Below are positions 33,371-45,143 of a stretch of DNA of 64,000 nucleotides, in pieces (position 1 is the first letter of the stretch; every line of letters begins with the position of its first letter). A model generated the notes under the pieces. The model had not been told where the DNA came from. It saw only the letters and a program-made list of their open reading frames with translations, and made no database searches. The translations under genes and the position numbers were made by a program. The stretch is from Cyanophora paradoxa (Eukaryota; Glaucocystophyceae; Cyanophorales; Cyanophoraceae), in NCBI GenBank assembly GCA_004431415.1, contig QPMI01000318.1, positions 1-64,000 of the forward strand, read 5' to 3'.

Positions 33371-35767
33371 ATGGCGGGCAAGGATGCGGAGGTCACCTCC
33401 GACCTGAAGATGACCAGCGCCGCGGGCGGCGGCGCCGGCATCTACCTGATTGTGCAGCTGGCGGTGGTCCTGGCTCTGGGCGCTTTCTCCTACTTCACCA
33501 TCGTCCCCATGCTTGGCGACGCGACGAGCCTTCCGGCGCGCTTCGTCGCCTACACGCAGGAGAACGCCCTGGTCTGGCAGATTCCCGCGTTCTTCGTGTC
33601 GTGCTATGTGGCGTTCCGCCTGGTCTTCTCGCTGTCCAACTCGGTCAGCTCGAAGCCGGCGAAGCTCTACGAGCGCGCCAAGTCGAGCGATGTGCGTGAT
33701 GAGATATCGCGCGCGCGCGCCGGAGGTCGGGCGCGGCTGACCAGGGACGCGTCCCGCGCTCTGCTGCTTCGTCGCGCAGGACTTCTACGATGTCGCCATC
33801 GTCGGCTCGGGCCCCAGCGGCTCGGTCTGCTCGTTCTACCTCACTCGTGATCACAAGGCGCGTGTCCTGGTGCTCGAGAAGAAGAAGTTCCCCCGCGACA
33901 AGTACTGCGGCGATGCCGTCCCCGCTGCCTGCCACCCCATCATGGTTCGCGCGCCGCCGGCGCGCGTCGGTTATTTTCGTGCTCACGCCGCCGCAGGACG
34001 ACATGGGCGTGCTCAAGCAGATCCTCGACGCCAAGAAGGGCCACCCGGTACAGTTTTGTTTAGTTACGCGACTTCTTTCGCGCCTAAAATGACTCCGCAG
34101 GCCGACAACGGTGGCATGATCAGCCCCGGCGGTCTCACTTTCATTGGGCGCTCGGCCGGCGAGATCGGGCGCAACGCCGTCATCGGCATCCGCCGCATTG
34201 TGCTCGATGAGCACCTGGCCATGGCCTCCCGCAAGGCCGGCACCGACCTTAAGGAGAACAGCGAGGTCATGGTGCGCCGACGCCCGCCCCGCCCCGCCCT
34301 GCGCCGGGCGGGGCCCTCAGGCTTGTGCAGGGCGCCAAGTTCGACCGCTCCACCGGCCTGTGGACCATCGAGGTTAAGCGCTGGGAGGGCGGCGCCGACA
34401 ACGAGTGGGCCGTCGAGAACATGACCGGCGAGAACAAGTCCACCGGTCCGCGCGCCGCATCCGCCGCGCCATCCCGCGCGTTGGCTCACTTCGCGCTGCT
34501 TTGCAGAGGTGATCACGTACAAGGCGCGCGCGCTGGTGTGCGCGGACGGCGCGACCTCGACCCTTGCTCGCAAGCTCGGCATCGTCAAGACCGCCCCCGA
34601 GGGCGTCTGCTCCCGCGCCTACGTCCAGGTCCGTGCGCCGCTCCGCGTCCCGGCGGCGCGGGCGGGGCGGGGTGTGAGCGTGGCGGGGGCGCAGGGCGAC
34701 TCGCACAACTTCAAGGCGGACGGCGTCGTCTTCTACCCGCCCAAGCTCCTGCCCGGCTACTGCTCCGTCTTCCGCGTCGGCGCCGACCAGCACGACCTCT
34801 CCTTCTGCTGCTACATCATCCCCGGTCCGCCCGCCCCCGCCCCCGCCCCCGCCGCCCCAGCGCCAACGTGATGAGAACTGGATTCCCCTTCGTGATCACT
34901 CGCTGAACGAACAAAAAACACAGCTCACTCTGATTCCGCGCCCTCCAAAAAACCAAATAAAGCTAGTTGCCGGCGGCGTGCGCCGGGGCGCGGCTGACGC
35001 GGGGGAGCGCTGCAGGCAACCCGAAGGTGACGGAGAAGGAGCTGCCGACCCTGCACCACGACATCATCAAGAACGACCCCTACGTCTCCAAGGCCCTCGG
35101 TCCGCCCGCCCGCCGCTCGCGAGCCGTGCGCGGCGGGGCCGGGGCGAGCGGGCGGGGGGGCGGCAGGCCCGAACGCCAAGCTGGAGCGCATGAAGGCGGC
35201 GTCGCTGCGCCTGGGCGGCGTGCCGAAGAGCTACGGCGAGCACGTCGTGCTCGTCGGCGACGCCGCCGGCACCATCGACCCGCTCACCGGCGAGGGCATC
35301 CACACCGCCATGATCACCGGCAAGATGGCCTCGATCGTCCTCGGCGAGGCGATCAAGACCGGCAACTACAGCGAGGGCCACATGGCCAAGTACCACGCCA
35401 TGTGGATGAAGGAGTTCGGCGCCGACTTCTACTGGTCGATGAAGGGCGCGCAGCTCCTGTACAAGTTCCCGCTGCTCCTCGACGCCGCCTGCGCGGCCGT
35501 CCAGCGCAAGGGGCCCGAGTTCCTCGGCGAGTGGGCCCTGGTGCGTTCCTTGGCCCCGCCTCGCCCCGCCGGCGCCCGGCGGCTCACGGGGGCGGGGGGC
35601 AGATCATGACGAACCAGCGGCCGAAGATCGACCTGATCAAGCCGCGCATCGCCTTCCCGATCGTGACGGAGATCATCTCGCAGTTCGTCCAGCAGAAGAT
35701 CCTCGGGCGCCCGACCCCGCGCTCCAAGATCGACAAGGAGCTCGCCGCCGCCAAGAAGGACAAGTAG
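33371..35767 (+). CDS. Geranylgeranyl-reductase-family FAD protein with two N-terminal membrane spans
   Basis: FAD-dependent reductase of the ChlP/digeranylgeranyl-lipid reductase family, which saturates prenyl chains. Start 33371 (MAGKDAEVTSDLKM). Two hydrophobic spans precede the enzyme: IYLIVQLAVVLALGAFSYF (about residues 24-42) and IPAFFVSCYVAFRLVFSL. After the first intron, DFYDVAIVGSGPSGSVCSFY shows the Rossmann GxGxxG, then VLEKKKFPRDKYCGDAV, GIRRIVLDEHLA, ALVCADGATSTLARKLG and VVLVGDAAGTIDPLTGEGIH (second FAD motif). The C terminus is RSKIDKELAAAKKDK, TAG 35765-35767. The core matches the family; the membrane anchor is an addition I do not associate with ordinary ChlP. An intron around 34827-35015 is longer and AT-richer than most. 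The neighbouring P450 reductase also handles NADPH/flavin chemistry. Confidence 0.87.
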
Positions 35768-36136
35768 GCGGCCGCCCGGCCCGAGCCCTCCCCCCCCGCT
35801 TCCCTCCCCCCGATGGCAGCCCCATTCGTGCTGCACGGCAGCGAATGTCTGTAATTCTATGTTTTCCAAAGAGCAGTTTCCTTTCCTCCGACGAGCGCCG
35901 CGCCGCGAGTTACGCGTGCGGCAGTTGCGCGTGCGGCAGTTACGGCACAAGGCAGTTACTCGCAGGCAGTGCACGTGCGCGGATTGTTTACATAAAGAGA
36001 TCGCAGGCGCTCTAGGACGTTAACGCACGGGTCACTGTGCAGAAATGGCGCGAATATTGATCGCAGGGTACGCCGTCCGCGCCAGTATCGATATCCCCCT
36101 CGAGCTCGATCCCGCTCCGCGCGGTGCCTCGGCAAG
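35768..36136. promoter_or_regulatory. Intergenic region upstream of the P450 reductase, with GGCAGTTAC-type repeats
   Basis: Between two same-strand genes. Positions 35908-35970 repeat the word GCGGCAGTT(A/G)CG and GGCAGTTAC several times. The same word occurs upstream of the geranylgeranyl reductase (near 33300) and of the cysteine-rich gene (near 61080 and 61260), so it may be a shared promoter element. Confidence 0.35.
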
Positions 36137-38879
36137 ATGCTGTGGCTCGTGTCCTGGGGCATCATCGCGGTCCTCTTCTACGTAGTTCTGAAGGGTTTCC
36201 GCGGCCCGCCGGCGGCAGCGCTCAACAAGGATGGCTTCGACCCGAACTCGCTCGACGCGTTCTTGCACACGAACTACTCGGCCGAGGAGCTCGTGAAGGG
36301 TGCGCCAGCCCGCCGCGCGCGCGTGCCCTGCCCGGCACTGCGTGCCGGCCCAGACCAGCTGCCCGGCGCCGCCAGCTCGACGCACGGGCGTCCCTCGCGC
36401 GCCCGGTGATTCCGAGTGACTGACTGAGCGCTGCGCGCCGCGCGCGCCGCGCCGCGCGTCTCCGTTGCAGCCGCGAAGCCGCAGCTGCTGGTGGAGGACA
36501 ACAACCCGGGGCGCGCGGTGCTCGTCTTCTACGGCACTGAGTACGGCGCCTCGAAGGAGATTGCCTTCAAGCTGGGCGACCGCCTCAACGAGGAGGGCGT
36601 CTACAAGGCCCGCGTGATCAATTTGATCGACCACAAGGCCATCGACTTCTCCCAGGAGCAGGCCGTCATGATCGTCTGCTCCACCGCCGGCGACGGTCAG
36701 CGCCGCCCGCCTCCGCGCGAGCCGAGCGTTGCCCCGGGCTGGTCGCGACCTCGGCGGGATTGCTGACGCGAGCGCGCAGGCGTGCCGCCGACGGAGGCGA
36801 AGCCGTTTTTCGAGGCTCTCGAGGAGAGCAGCGTGGTGATCCCCGCAGGCCTGCCCTACTCCGTGCTCGCCCTCGGCGACAGCAACTACCCGCACTTCTG
36901 CCGCTGCGGCCGCACCATCGACGCCATGCGCGCTCCTCGCCTCTTCCGCTCCTTTCTGCCGGTCTCGCTGAGGCGTGCGGGCAGGATGGCGGAGCGGGGC
37001 GCGGTGCGCTTCTTCGAGAAGAAGGACGTGGACCAGGAGGACTGGGGGGTCATCAACTCCTGGATCGCCGGTGCGGGCCCCCGGCGGCGCCGCCGCCGCC
37101 GCCCGGCCCGACGCGGCGGCAGGCGTCCACCGCGCCCTCAAGGGCCTCAAGATCGAGGTCCGCGACGAGTACCTCGCCGGCCTCGTGCGCGACCGCCCCG
37201 CCCCGCCCCGCCCCGCCCCGCCCCGCCCCGCCCCGCCGGGGCCGCGGGAGGGCGAGCCGGGGGCGCAGGAGAGTATCGCGGGGAAGGAGGGCGGGGAGGG
37301 GTCGTACAGCCGCTCGAAGCCCTTCATGGCGCCCGTCGCGGTGAAGCGGACGATCACCAAGGTCGAGGCCAAGGGCGACTCGGACGTCATGCACATCGAG
37401 TTCGACCTCTCCGGTCCGCCCCGCCCCGCCCTCCCACCCCGCCCCGCTCTCGCACCCCGCCCCGCGCCCCGCCCACCCGCCGGCAGGTTCCGAGATCAAG
37501 TACGTGCCCGGGGACGCCCTCGGAGTCTGCCCCAGCAACAACCCCAAGACCGTCGCCGTCCGCCCGCCCCCGCCCACCCGCGCCGCCCGCGCCGGCGTCC
37601 GACGGTCCCGGCCCACGCCGCGCGCGCAGGCGATCCTCAAGCGCTGCGGCTGGTCGGGCAAGGAGAAGGTGGCGGCGCCCGCCTGGTACCCCAAGGAGGA
37701 GGTCCGCGCCCCACCCCCGTCCGCCGGCGCGGGGCCGGGGCGGGGTGCGAGGGCGGGTCGGGGGCAGGGGGAGACGGAGATGCCGCTGAAGGACGCGCTG
37801 GCGCACTGCTACGACCTCAAGACCGTCCGCGGCGAGCTCCTCCGCACCCTCGTCGACGAGTGGCTCCCCGCCGGCTCCCCGCAGGGGGAGAAGGCGCGGG
37901 GGCTGCTGGCGGGGGGCCTGGGGCGGGACAACGGGGCGCTGGCGGGGTACCTGGAGCCGCGCGAGGTGCTGGACGTGCTCGAGGAGCACCCGGCGGCCGC
38001 CCCCGCCCCCGCCGCCCTCCTCAAGGCCCTCAAGCAGCTCCTCCCCCGCTACTACTCCATCTCCTCCTCCCCCCTCCACGTCCGCCACCCTCGCCCGCCC
38101 CCGCGCACCCTCCCCTCGGACCGACGGGGCGGCAGAACGCGGAGCGGGTGAGCATCACGGCGGGGGTGGTGCGGTACGAGACGCTGGGGAAGGGGCGGGA
38201 GGGGGTGTGCACGACGTTCCTCTCGGACCGGGTTGCGGTCGGGGCCAAGGTGCCCATCTTCATCAGCCCCAACAAGGACTTCCGCCTCCCCGCCGACCTC
38301 GCCACCCCCATCATCATGGCCCGGCCCCGCCCCACCTCGCCCCGCCCCGCCCCGCCTGACGGCCGCGCAGATCGGGCCGGGGACGGGCCTGGCGCCGTTC
38401 CGGTCGTTCCTGCAGCACCGGGAGCTGGCGGCGAAGGAGGCCGGGGCGGCGATGGAGGCGGCCGCGAACGTGCTCTTCTTCGGCTGTCGCCACGAGGCCA
38501 AGGACTTCCTCTACCGCGACGAGCTCACCGTCCGCGCCCCCCGCCCCCGCCGCCCCCGCCCCCGCCCCCACCGAGTCCCCCGCAGAAGCTGGCGGACGGG
38601 AAGAAGCTGCGGCTGCACACGGCCTTCTCGCGGGATCAGGCGGCGAAGGTCTACGTGCAGCAGCGGCTGCGGGAGGCGGGGCCGGCGGTGTGGCAGGCGA
38701 TCGCGGCCGGGGGCCACGTGTACGTGTGCGGCGACGCGAAGCACATGGCGGCGGACGTGCACGCCGCGCTGCTCGAGGTGGCGGCCGACCAGGGCGGCCT
38801 CGGCTCCCTGCAGGCCGCCCAGGCCCTCTTCGACGACCTCGTCAAGCAGCACCGCTACCAGCGCGACGTCTGGGCCTGA
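36137..38879 (+). CDS. POR: NADPH-cytochrome P450 reductase (diflavin reductase)
   Basis: Transfers electrons from NADPH through FAD and FMN to microsomal P450s and related acceptors. Start 36137 ([20 protein letters not shown]) is a membrane anchor. FMN domain: [44 protein letters not shown]. Connecting/FAD domain: [39 protein letters not shown], then [13 protein letters not shown] and [16 protein letters not shown] domain: [49 protein letters not shown]. It ends YQRDVWA, with the family's penultimate Trp, at TGA 38877-38879. All cofactor motifs are present. Anchor plus domain order favours POR over sulfite or methionine-synthase reductase. It has about ten introns, one with an 8-unit CCCCG array around 37197-37238. 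Confidence 0.93.
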
Positions 38880-39100
38880 TCATGACCCCGCCCACCCTCC
38901 CTCTTTCCCTCCCCCGTTCGGCGCCAGCCGGCGCCCTGAATACATGCACATCAAGAACGTAGCTCAGGCCCCAGAAACGCCCCGGCCCTCGCCGAGTCGG
39001 CGAGTCGGCGAGGCGCGCAGCGTCGCCGTCGGGGGCGGCAGCGGCAATAGTTACGATCGAAAGCAAGCGGGCGGGCGGGCGTGGGGGGCGGGGGGGCGGG

Positions 39101-40936
39101 CTAGCGGAAGCGGATGCGGGCGGCGGGGAGGGCGGAGCGGATGGCAGCGAGCTGGTCGGGGAGAAAGGGGTCGCCCCGCGGTGCCCGCACCTCGAGCTCC
39201 CGCAGGCGCGCCAGCGGGGCCAGGGCCCCCGCCGGGGCCCCCGCGCTGAAGAGGCGGCAGGGGGAGCGGAGGCGGAGGGCTGCGAGGGCGGGGGCGGCGG
39301 CGAGGGCGGCGACGAAGCGGCGCGGGAGGAAGGCGGCGGGCTCGGCGGCCTCGAGCTCGGCGCGGCGGAGGCGGCCCCACGCGCCCAGCGCCTCCCCGCC
39401 AGCTCCCGCAGCTCCCCGCCGGCACCCGCAGCCGCAGCACCTGCCGCCCGCACCCCGTCAGCGCCGCGGGGCGGGCGGGGCGGGCGGTGCCTGCCTGGAG
39501 TTCGGCGAGGGCGAGGAGGTCGGGGGCGAGGGGGGACCCGAGCGGGCCCCGGCGGGTGGCGCGCGGGGGCGGCGCGGGCGAGGGCGAGGGAGACGAGGGG
39601 GAGGGCGGCGAGGGGCGCGGCGGAGGCCCCGGGGCGAGCTCGACGTCGAGCTCGCGGAGGGCCCCGAGCGCCGCCAGCGGCCCCGCGTCCAGCAGCGGGG
39701 CCCCGATCGAGAGCGCGGCGAGGCTGCCCGCGAGGGGCCGGAGCTGGGCGAGGTCGGCCGGGGGCAGGGCGGGGGCGGCGGCGGTCTCGACGCCCTCGGC
39801 GCCGACGAAGCCGACGGTGAGGCGCTCGAGGCGGGCGAGCTGGCCCAGGGCGGCGAAGGCGGCGGGGAGGCCCATCGCCCCCGCGTCCCGCAGCGTCACG
39901 AGGAAGGAGACGGCAAGCTCGCGGAGGCGGGGCGCCAGCTGCCCCGCCAGCGCCCCGAAGAGCTGCGGGGCCACCGGCAGGCAGCAGAGGCGCAGCACCT
40001 CCAGCCGCTCCAGCGCCCCAATCGTCGCGAGGGAGGCCGGGGTGAGGATGCGGGAGAGGGCGACGGCGCGGCAGCCGTACTGCGCCGCCTCGGGCATCTC
40101 GAAGGAGAGGCGGCGGAGGCCCCCCGGCAGCGCCTCCAGCAGGGGCTCCGGCGCCAGCTTCGTCACGTGCTGCAGCGCCACCGACACCTCCAGCCCTGCG
40201 CCCGCATCGGGCCCCGCGCGGCGCCCCGCGCGGCGCCCCTCGCACCCTCCACGTGTATCTCTCGCAGGTGCTCCATCCCGGCCCGGCTCAAGCAGCAGGA
40301 CGGCAGGCACAGCGTGTCGAGCTCCGGTCGGAGTCTCGCCAAGTTCCTCGCGTCCCAATCGGAGGCGCTCAAAAGCGCCATACGCCGATCCAGCAGGTGC
40401 TCTTGTATCACGGTTCTCCACCTGACCGTCAACGCCGCAGGTTAAAAGCTTGGGGTTGTCGCTTTCGGGTTGGGGTTCTGACCGTTTAGACACTCGCACG
40501 AGCGCAGCGAACACCGTGGCGTCGATGCTGTCGTATCAAAATGTTTTGGAGGGCGGCGCGCTCAGGTGCGGGGCGGCGCGGCCATGCGTGCGGGCAGGGC
40601 GGCGCACGCAGTGACGCGCTCCTGTCCCCAGGAACGCAGCCGAAGCGTGCGTTCCCAGCTCTGCCGGAGCAGTGTCAGTGCGACGGAACTCGGCGCGCAC
40701 GACTGCTGTCGATAACGCGGGAGTCGGAGAGCGGGGCGCACGATTTCCATCGATAACTTGGCGATGACCCATACCAGGTCGTCTGGCAGAGGCTCGAAAG
40801 CGTCGGGGTCCGCATGCGGCAGGTATACATCGTCTGCGCCGCCAGAAGGCCCAGCTAGCGGCGGCTCATCGACGTCGCCTGAACGCGTCCCAAGCTCAGC
40901 GCTAGCTGCGGCCGGCTCCGGCGGCTCCGGGTCCAT
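39101..40936 (-). CDS. F-box-like protein with leucine-rich repeats
   Basis: Start 40936 ([20 protein letters not shown]). An F-box-like segment, [16 protein letters not shown], is followed after introns by [15 protein letters not shown] and [19 protein letters not shown]. Irregular leucine-rich repeats then run to the C terminus: [24 protein letters not shown]-type units ([19 protein letters not shown]), [28 protein letters not shown] and [16 protein letters not shown]. The end reads [15 protein letters not shown] ... ARIRFR at TAG 39101-39103. F-box proteins recruit substrates to SCF ubiquitin ligases; here the F-box match is weak and inferred. Junctions in the middle third are approximate. 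Confidence 0.65.
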
Positions 40937-41453
40937 GCGTGGGCCAGCTGCAGCAGCAGTCACTGCGGTAGCAGGGGGGTAGGGGCCGGGGGGGTAGGGG
41001 CCCGGAGGCGAGTTCCGGATCCTGCTGCATTACGATCGTAATTAATTACGATCGCGAATTCACGTGAATTCGAATATATAGACGCTGCTGCAGCGCCTAG
41101 GCCGGGCGCCGGCAGCGCTGCGATTACGATCGTAATTAATTACGATCGCGAATTCACGTGAATATCAATCAGCGCTGCGGCGCCTTCGAGCTCGAGCTCG
41201 AGTGCGCTATCATATATATATAGTATATATAGCTAGCGCTGTACGCACGTATACATGCATATATACATGTACAGTGCGTCGAGCTCGAGCTCGACTCTAG
41301 ATCGATATCTTGATCTAGATCTCGAGCTCCTCTCACTTGGCGGCTAGCTAGGGGCGCGGGGTCACTTGGCGGCTAGCTAGGGGCGCGGGCTCACTTGGCG
41401 GCTAGCTAGGGGCGCGGAGATCTCGAGATCTCGGGCTAGCTAGGGGCGCGGGG
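40937..41453. other. AT-rich, palindrome-rich island 2
   Basis: Gene-free stretch between the F-box/LRR gene and the HisRS 3' end. It holds two copies of a 41-bp word (41029-41069 and 41123-41163), TATATATA-rich sequence at 41210-41230, paired GAGCTCGAGCTCGA-type inverted words at 41188 and 41278, and a 29-bp minisatellite at 41333-41453. Nearly every word is its own reverse complement. Confidence 0.8.
41029..41163. repeat. 41-bp direct repeat made of palindromes
   Basis: Copies at 41029-41069 and 41123-41163 are identical by eye. Each contains TTACGATCGTAA, TTAATTAA, CGATCG and GAATTCACGTGAATTC-type palindromes. The spacer also holds palindromic CTGCTGCAG and GGCGCC words. Confidence 0.9.
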
Positions 41454-41460
41454 TCACTTG
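41333..41460 (-). repeat. 29-bp minisatellite spanning the HisRS stop codon and 3' flank
   Basis: On the plus strand TCACTTGGCGGCTAGCTAGG-type units start at 41333, 41362 and 41391. A partial unit at 41433 runs directly into TCACTTGG at 41454, which is the reverse complement of the last codons and stop of HisRS (CCAAGTGA). The repeat period therefore includes a copy of the coding end. Confidence 0.88.
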
Positions 41461-44400
41461 GGGGCGCGGCCGAGGGCCTTGAGGGCGGCCTGGGCGACCT
41501 CGGCGCGGGGCACGGGCTCCTCGGTGCGGGCGTTCAGGTCCTTGAGCTTGACGAGGCCCTGCTTCAGCTCGTCCTCCCCCACGATGACCACCAGCGGCAC
41601 CCCGCCCTCGAGCGCCGCCGCCAGCTGCTTCTGCAGCTTCGGCTCTGCCGCGTACATGAACTCCGCCTTGACGCCGGCGGCCCAGAGCTCGGCGGCGATG
41701 CGCATGCGCTCCTCGAGCAGGCCGGCCCCGATCTGCGCCACGTACACCTCCGTCTCGTTCTCCCGCACCTGCCCCGCCTGCGCCCCGCCCCGCCCCGTCA
41801 CGCCCCGCCCCGGGGATGGCGTCGGGGCGCGGCGGACCGCCTTGGCCTTCTGCTCCATGATGGTGAAGATGCGCTCGATGCCGATGCTCACGCCCACCGC
41901 CGGGATCTGCTGCGCGCTCAGACCGGCCCCGGGCGGGCGGGGCGGGGCGGGGCGGGCCTGCTTGGCGGAGGGGTTGAACATGCCGACGAGGTCGTCGTAG
42001 CGGCCACCGGCGGCGATGGAGCCGACCTGGTCCGTCTCTGCGCGCCCCCCGCCTCGTCGGCGGCGGCCCCGGTGCCGGCGGCCTGGCAGGGGGCACACCG
42101 GTGAAGACGGCCTCGTAGATGACGCCCGTGTAGTAGTCGAGGCCCCGCGCCAGGCTCAGGTCAAAGCTGAACTGCGCGACGCTCAGCTCCCAGCGGGCGC
42201 GGCCGGGGCCGGGGCGGGGCGGGGCGGGCCTTGTCGAGGCAGCGGAAGGCGTCGAGGTAGGAGAAGAGGGTGGCCATCTCGTCGAGGGCGGCGCGACCGC
42301 CGGCGTGGGCGGCGAAGCGGCCCTCGTGCTGGAGGCGGGCGAGGAGGGCGCGGGGCTCGCCCTTGAGGCACACGAAGGTGCCGATGGCGTCGGCGACGGC
42401 GGGGGCGAGGCCCTTCTCCTCCACCATCTCCGCGCGGACGGCCTCCCAGGGCTCCTTGTCGAGCTTGTCGATGGCCGAGCAGATGGGGCGGAACTTGGCG
42501 GCCGGGACCCCCGCGATCTCGAGGATGGCGTCGAGGAGGCGGCGGTGGTTGATCTTCACCGCGTAGCGTCCGACGTCGAGGGCGTCGAGCACCTCGGTGA
42601 GGATCTTGAGGATCTCGCTGTCCGGGATCATCAGCCCGTAGCTCCCCGCGATGTCCAGGTCCTGCCCGCAGAGCGTTCGGGGCCGGCATGGCGGGGCGGG
42701 GCGGGGCGGGGCGGGGCGGACGCATTGGTAGAACTCGCGGAAGCGGCCGCGGTTCATGGCGGGGTTGTCGCGGCGGTAGACGCGCGCGATGTGGTACCGC
42801 TTGATGCTCCCCACCCCGTTCATCGCCACGTACCGCGCGAACGGCACCGTCAGGTCGTAGCGCAGGCTGCAGATTTCCCCCCCCTGGTCCGCCAGGTCGT
42901 AGATCAGCTTGCTCTCCTCCCCGTACTTCCCCGTGAGCGTCTCCTTGAGCTCGAAGACGGGGGTGTCGATGGCGACGGCGCCGTGCCGCTTGAAGACGCC
43001 GTGGATCGTCGCGAAGGCCTTCTCGCGGATGGCCATCTGCTCGGGGGCGAAGTCGCGCGTGCCCTTGGGGATCTTCGGCTTGCGCCGCGCCTGCGAGACG
43101 CTGAAGAGGCCCGTCGCGAGCTCCGCCGTCGCCCGCGCCAGCGGGTCCAGCGCGGCGGCGATGGCGCGCACGCCCTCGGCGGCCTCGACGCGGTCCACGG
43201 GGGCCGCCCGGTACACGTGCTCCCGCAGCCCCTGCGAGCCCCGCCCCAGCTGCAGCGGGCCCCCGCCCTTGCGCCGCTCCTTCTTCTCCTTCTTCTTCTC
43301 CTCGCCCTTGGCCGCCTCCGCGGGGGCGGGGGCCGGGGCCGGGGCGGCGCCCTCCTCGGCGGGGACGCCGCGGGCGAGGTCCTGCGCGTACAGCGAGTGC
43401 ACCGCCGCGTACGCCTCCGCGCTCAGCGCCTGCCGCCCCCGTCGCCTCCCCCGCCGCGAGGCGCCGCGCGCGCCGGGAGTGGCGGGCGGGGCCGCACGGT
43501 GTGCGCGAACTCGACGGCGGCGGCGGCTGCGAGGGCGGTCTGCATCCCCGCCGCGCAGTAGTGCGACCGCCGCTCCGCCGACGCCACGCTCGGCGCAACC
43601 CCCGACGCCAGCTGCCGCCCCGTCGCCCCCGGCCGGGGCGGGGCGGGGCGGGCGGGGCGGGGCGCACGAAGGTGGAGGCCTCGCGGGAGGCGGCGATGAG
43701 GTCCTGCACCTCGGCCGCCTCGAGCGGGCGCGCCGCCGCCGCCCCTCGACGCCCTCCACGGGGCCGGGGCGGGGGCGGCGAGGAGGGCGGCGACGCGGGT
43801 CTCGGCGGCGTCGGCGAGGATCGCGAGCGCCTGCTGCAGGCACGAGAGCGCCGTCGCCAGCGGCTGCGCGCTGAACTGCTGCCCCTTCGACTTCGCCGCC
43901 TCCGGCCCCGCCCCCTCCCCGCTGTTCAGCTCCACCTGCACCGCCGCTGCGCGGGCCCGCCTCGGCGCCGGCGGTGGGAGCGGGGCGGGCGGCGGGGCGA
44001 GGCGCGGGCACCGGAGGCGGACTTGACGAGGTCGCGGGCGGGGCCGTTGTACTGCGGCGTGGCGTGCACGCTCTGCAGCTCGGCGCGCGGGTCCGGCTTC
44101 GTGCCGTCCACCGACTTGCTCCCCTCCACCATCGCCCGCATATTCCCCGCCGAGTCGCACTCCCCCTGCGCGCCCGACCCCCTCGGCCTCGGGCACGCCG
44201 GCCGGCTGGGCGGGGGGCGGGGCGGGGCGGACGCGGTGCGGGCGGGAGACGTCGTGGGCGGCGGTGCCGAAGGCCTCGGAGGAGGCGTGCAGCGCCTCCG
44301 CGCTCAGCGACGCCACCGCGTCCGCCACCTCCACCAGCGTCTGCCCCCCGCTCAGCGCCCCGGCCCCGCCCCAGCCCCCGCTGCCCCGCACCCGCGCCGA

Positions 44401-45143
44401 GTAGGCGACGAGGGCGCCGAGCGCGGCGGCGGGGTCCGTGGCGGTCCCGCGCTTGACGGCCGCCTGCTCAGCGGCCTCGAGGTGGGGGCGCTGCAGCCCC
44501 GCCTTCGCCAGCGCATCCTTCAGGGGCGCCGCCTTGCCCGCCACGGTGCACTCCCCTGCGCGGCGCGGCGCGGCTCGGGGGCGCCCGGCCCCGGACCCCA
44601 GCAGCGGGGCGCGCACCGGCGCCGCAGGTGGCCGCGTAGAGCGCGTCCATGACCGCCTCGTCTTCCGCCACCGCCGGCAGCTGCGGCGCCGTCGGCCGGC
44701 AGGAGACAGACCGTGGCCGCACCCGCGCACCACGGGGAGGATGTTGCGGTTCAGCAGATCGGCGTAGTACTCGCACACCGCCACGCCCACGGGGGCTCGC
44801 GCTTGCATGAATGTCACCAGCCGCGTGAAAAGCACAGCCCGGACTTGCCGCTCGCTCAGGCGCGCATCGGCGGCCACCGGCGGTGGCGCAATGCTGTCAG
44901 AAGGCATCGCAACGGAGATGGACGCCGGCTGCGAGCGGTCAGCCTGTGCGAAAACGCGCGATCGCTGACGGGACGACGCACGTCGGGCGCGTCGCCCTTC
45001 TTGGACTTCGGTTTGCTCGCCGCACGCACGGCCTCGAGCGCGGCGGTATCCAGCACGACCGTCGCATTGTGAACGGAGACCTTCACCAGGTCCTCGAGCG
45101 TGATGGTCCGGTTGCCCACGAGCACCTTCGCGTGCTCGCTCAT
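41454..45143 (-). CDS. HARS: Histidyl-tRNA synthetase, plant cytosolic type with large N-terminal domain
   Basis: Class II synthetase charging tRNA-His. Start 45143 ([20 protein letters not shown]). About 400 N-terminal residues ([68 protein letters not shown]) resemble the helical, aromatic-ammonia-lyase-like N-terminal domain of plant cytosolic HisRS; no ASG triad for an MIO cofactor is seen. The catalytic core starts [20 protein letters not shown] and has motif 1/2 parts ([59 protein letters not shown]), the histidine motif [23 protein letters not shown] and motif 3 [10 protein letters not shown]. An anticodon-binding domain ([12 protein letters not shown] ... KALGRAPK) ends at TGA 41454-41456. 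The middle linker is Lys/Glu-rich ([14 protein letters not shown]). Several introns have GC donors after AG. Confidence 0.9.

Noticed and set aside
41029-41163. CRISPR-like repeat
   Set aside because: Only two copies with no regular spacer series, in eukaryotic DNA.
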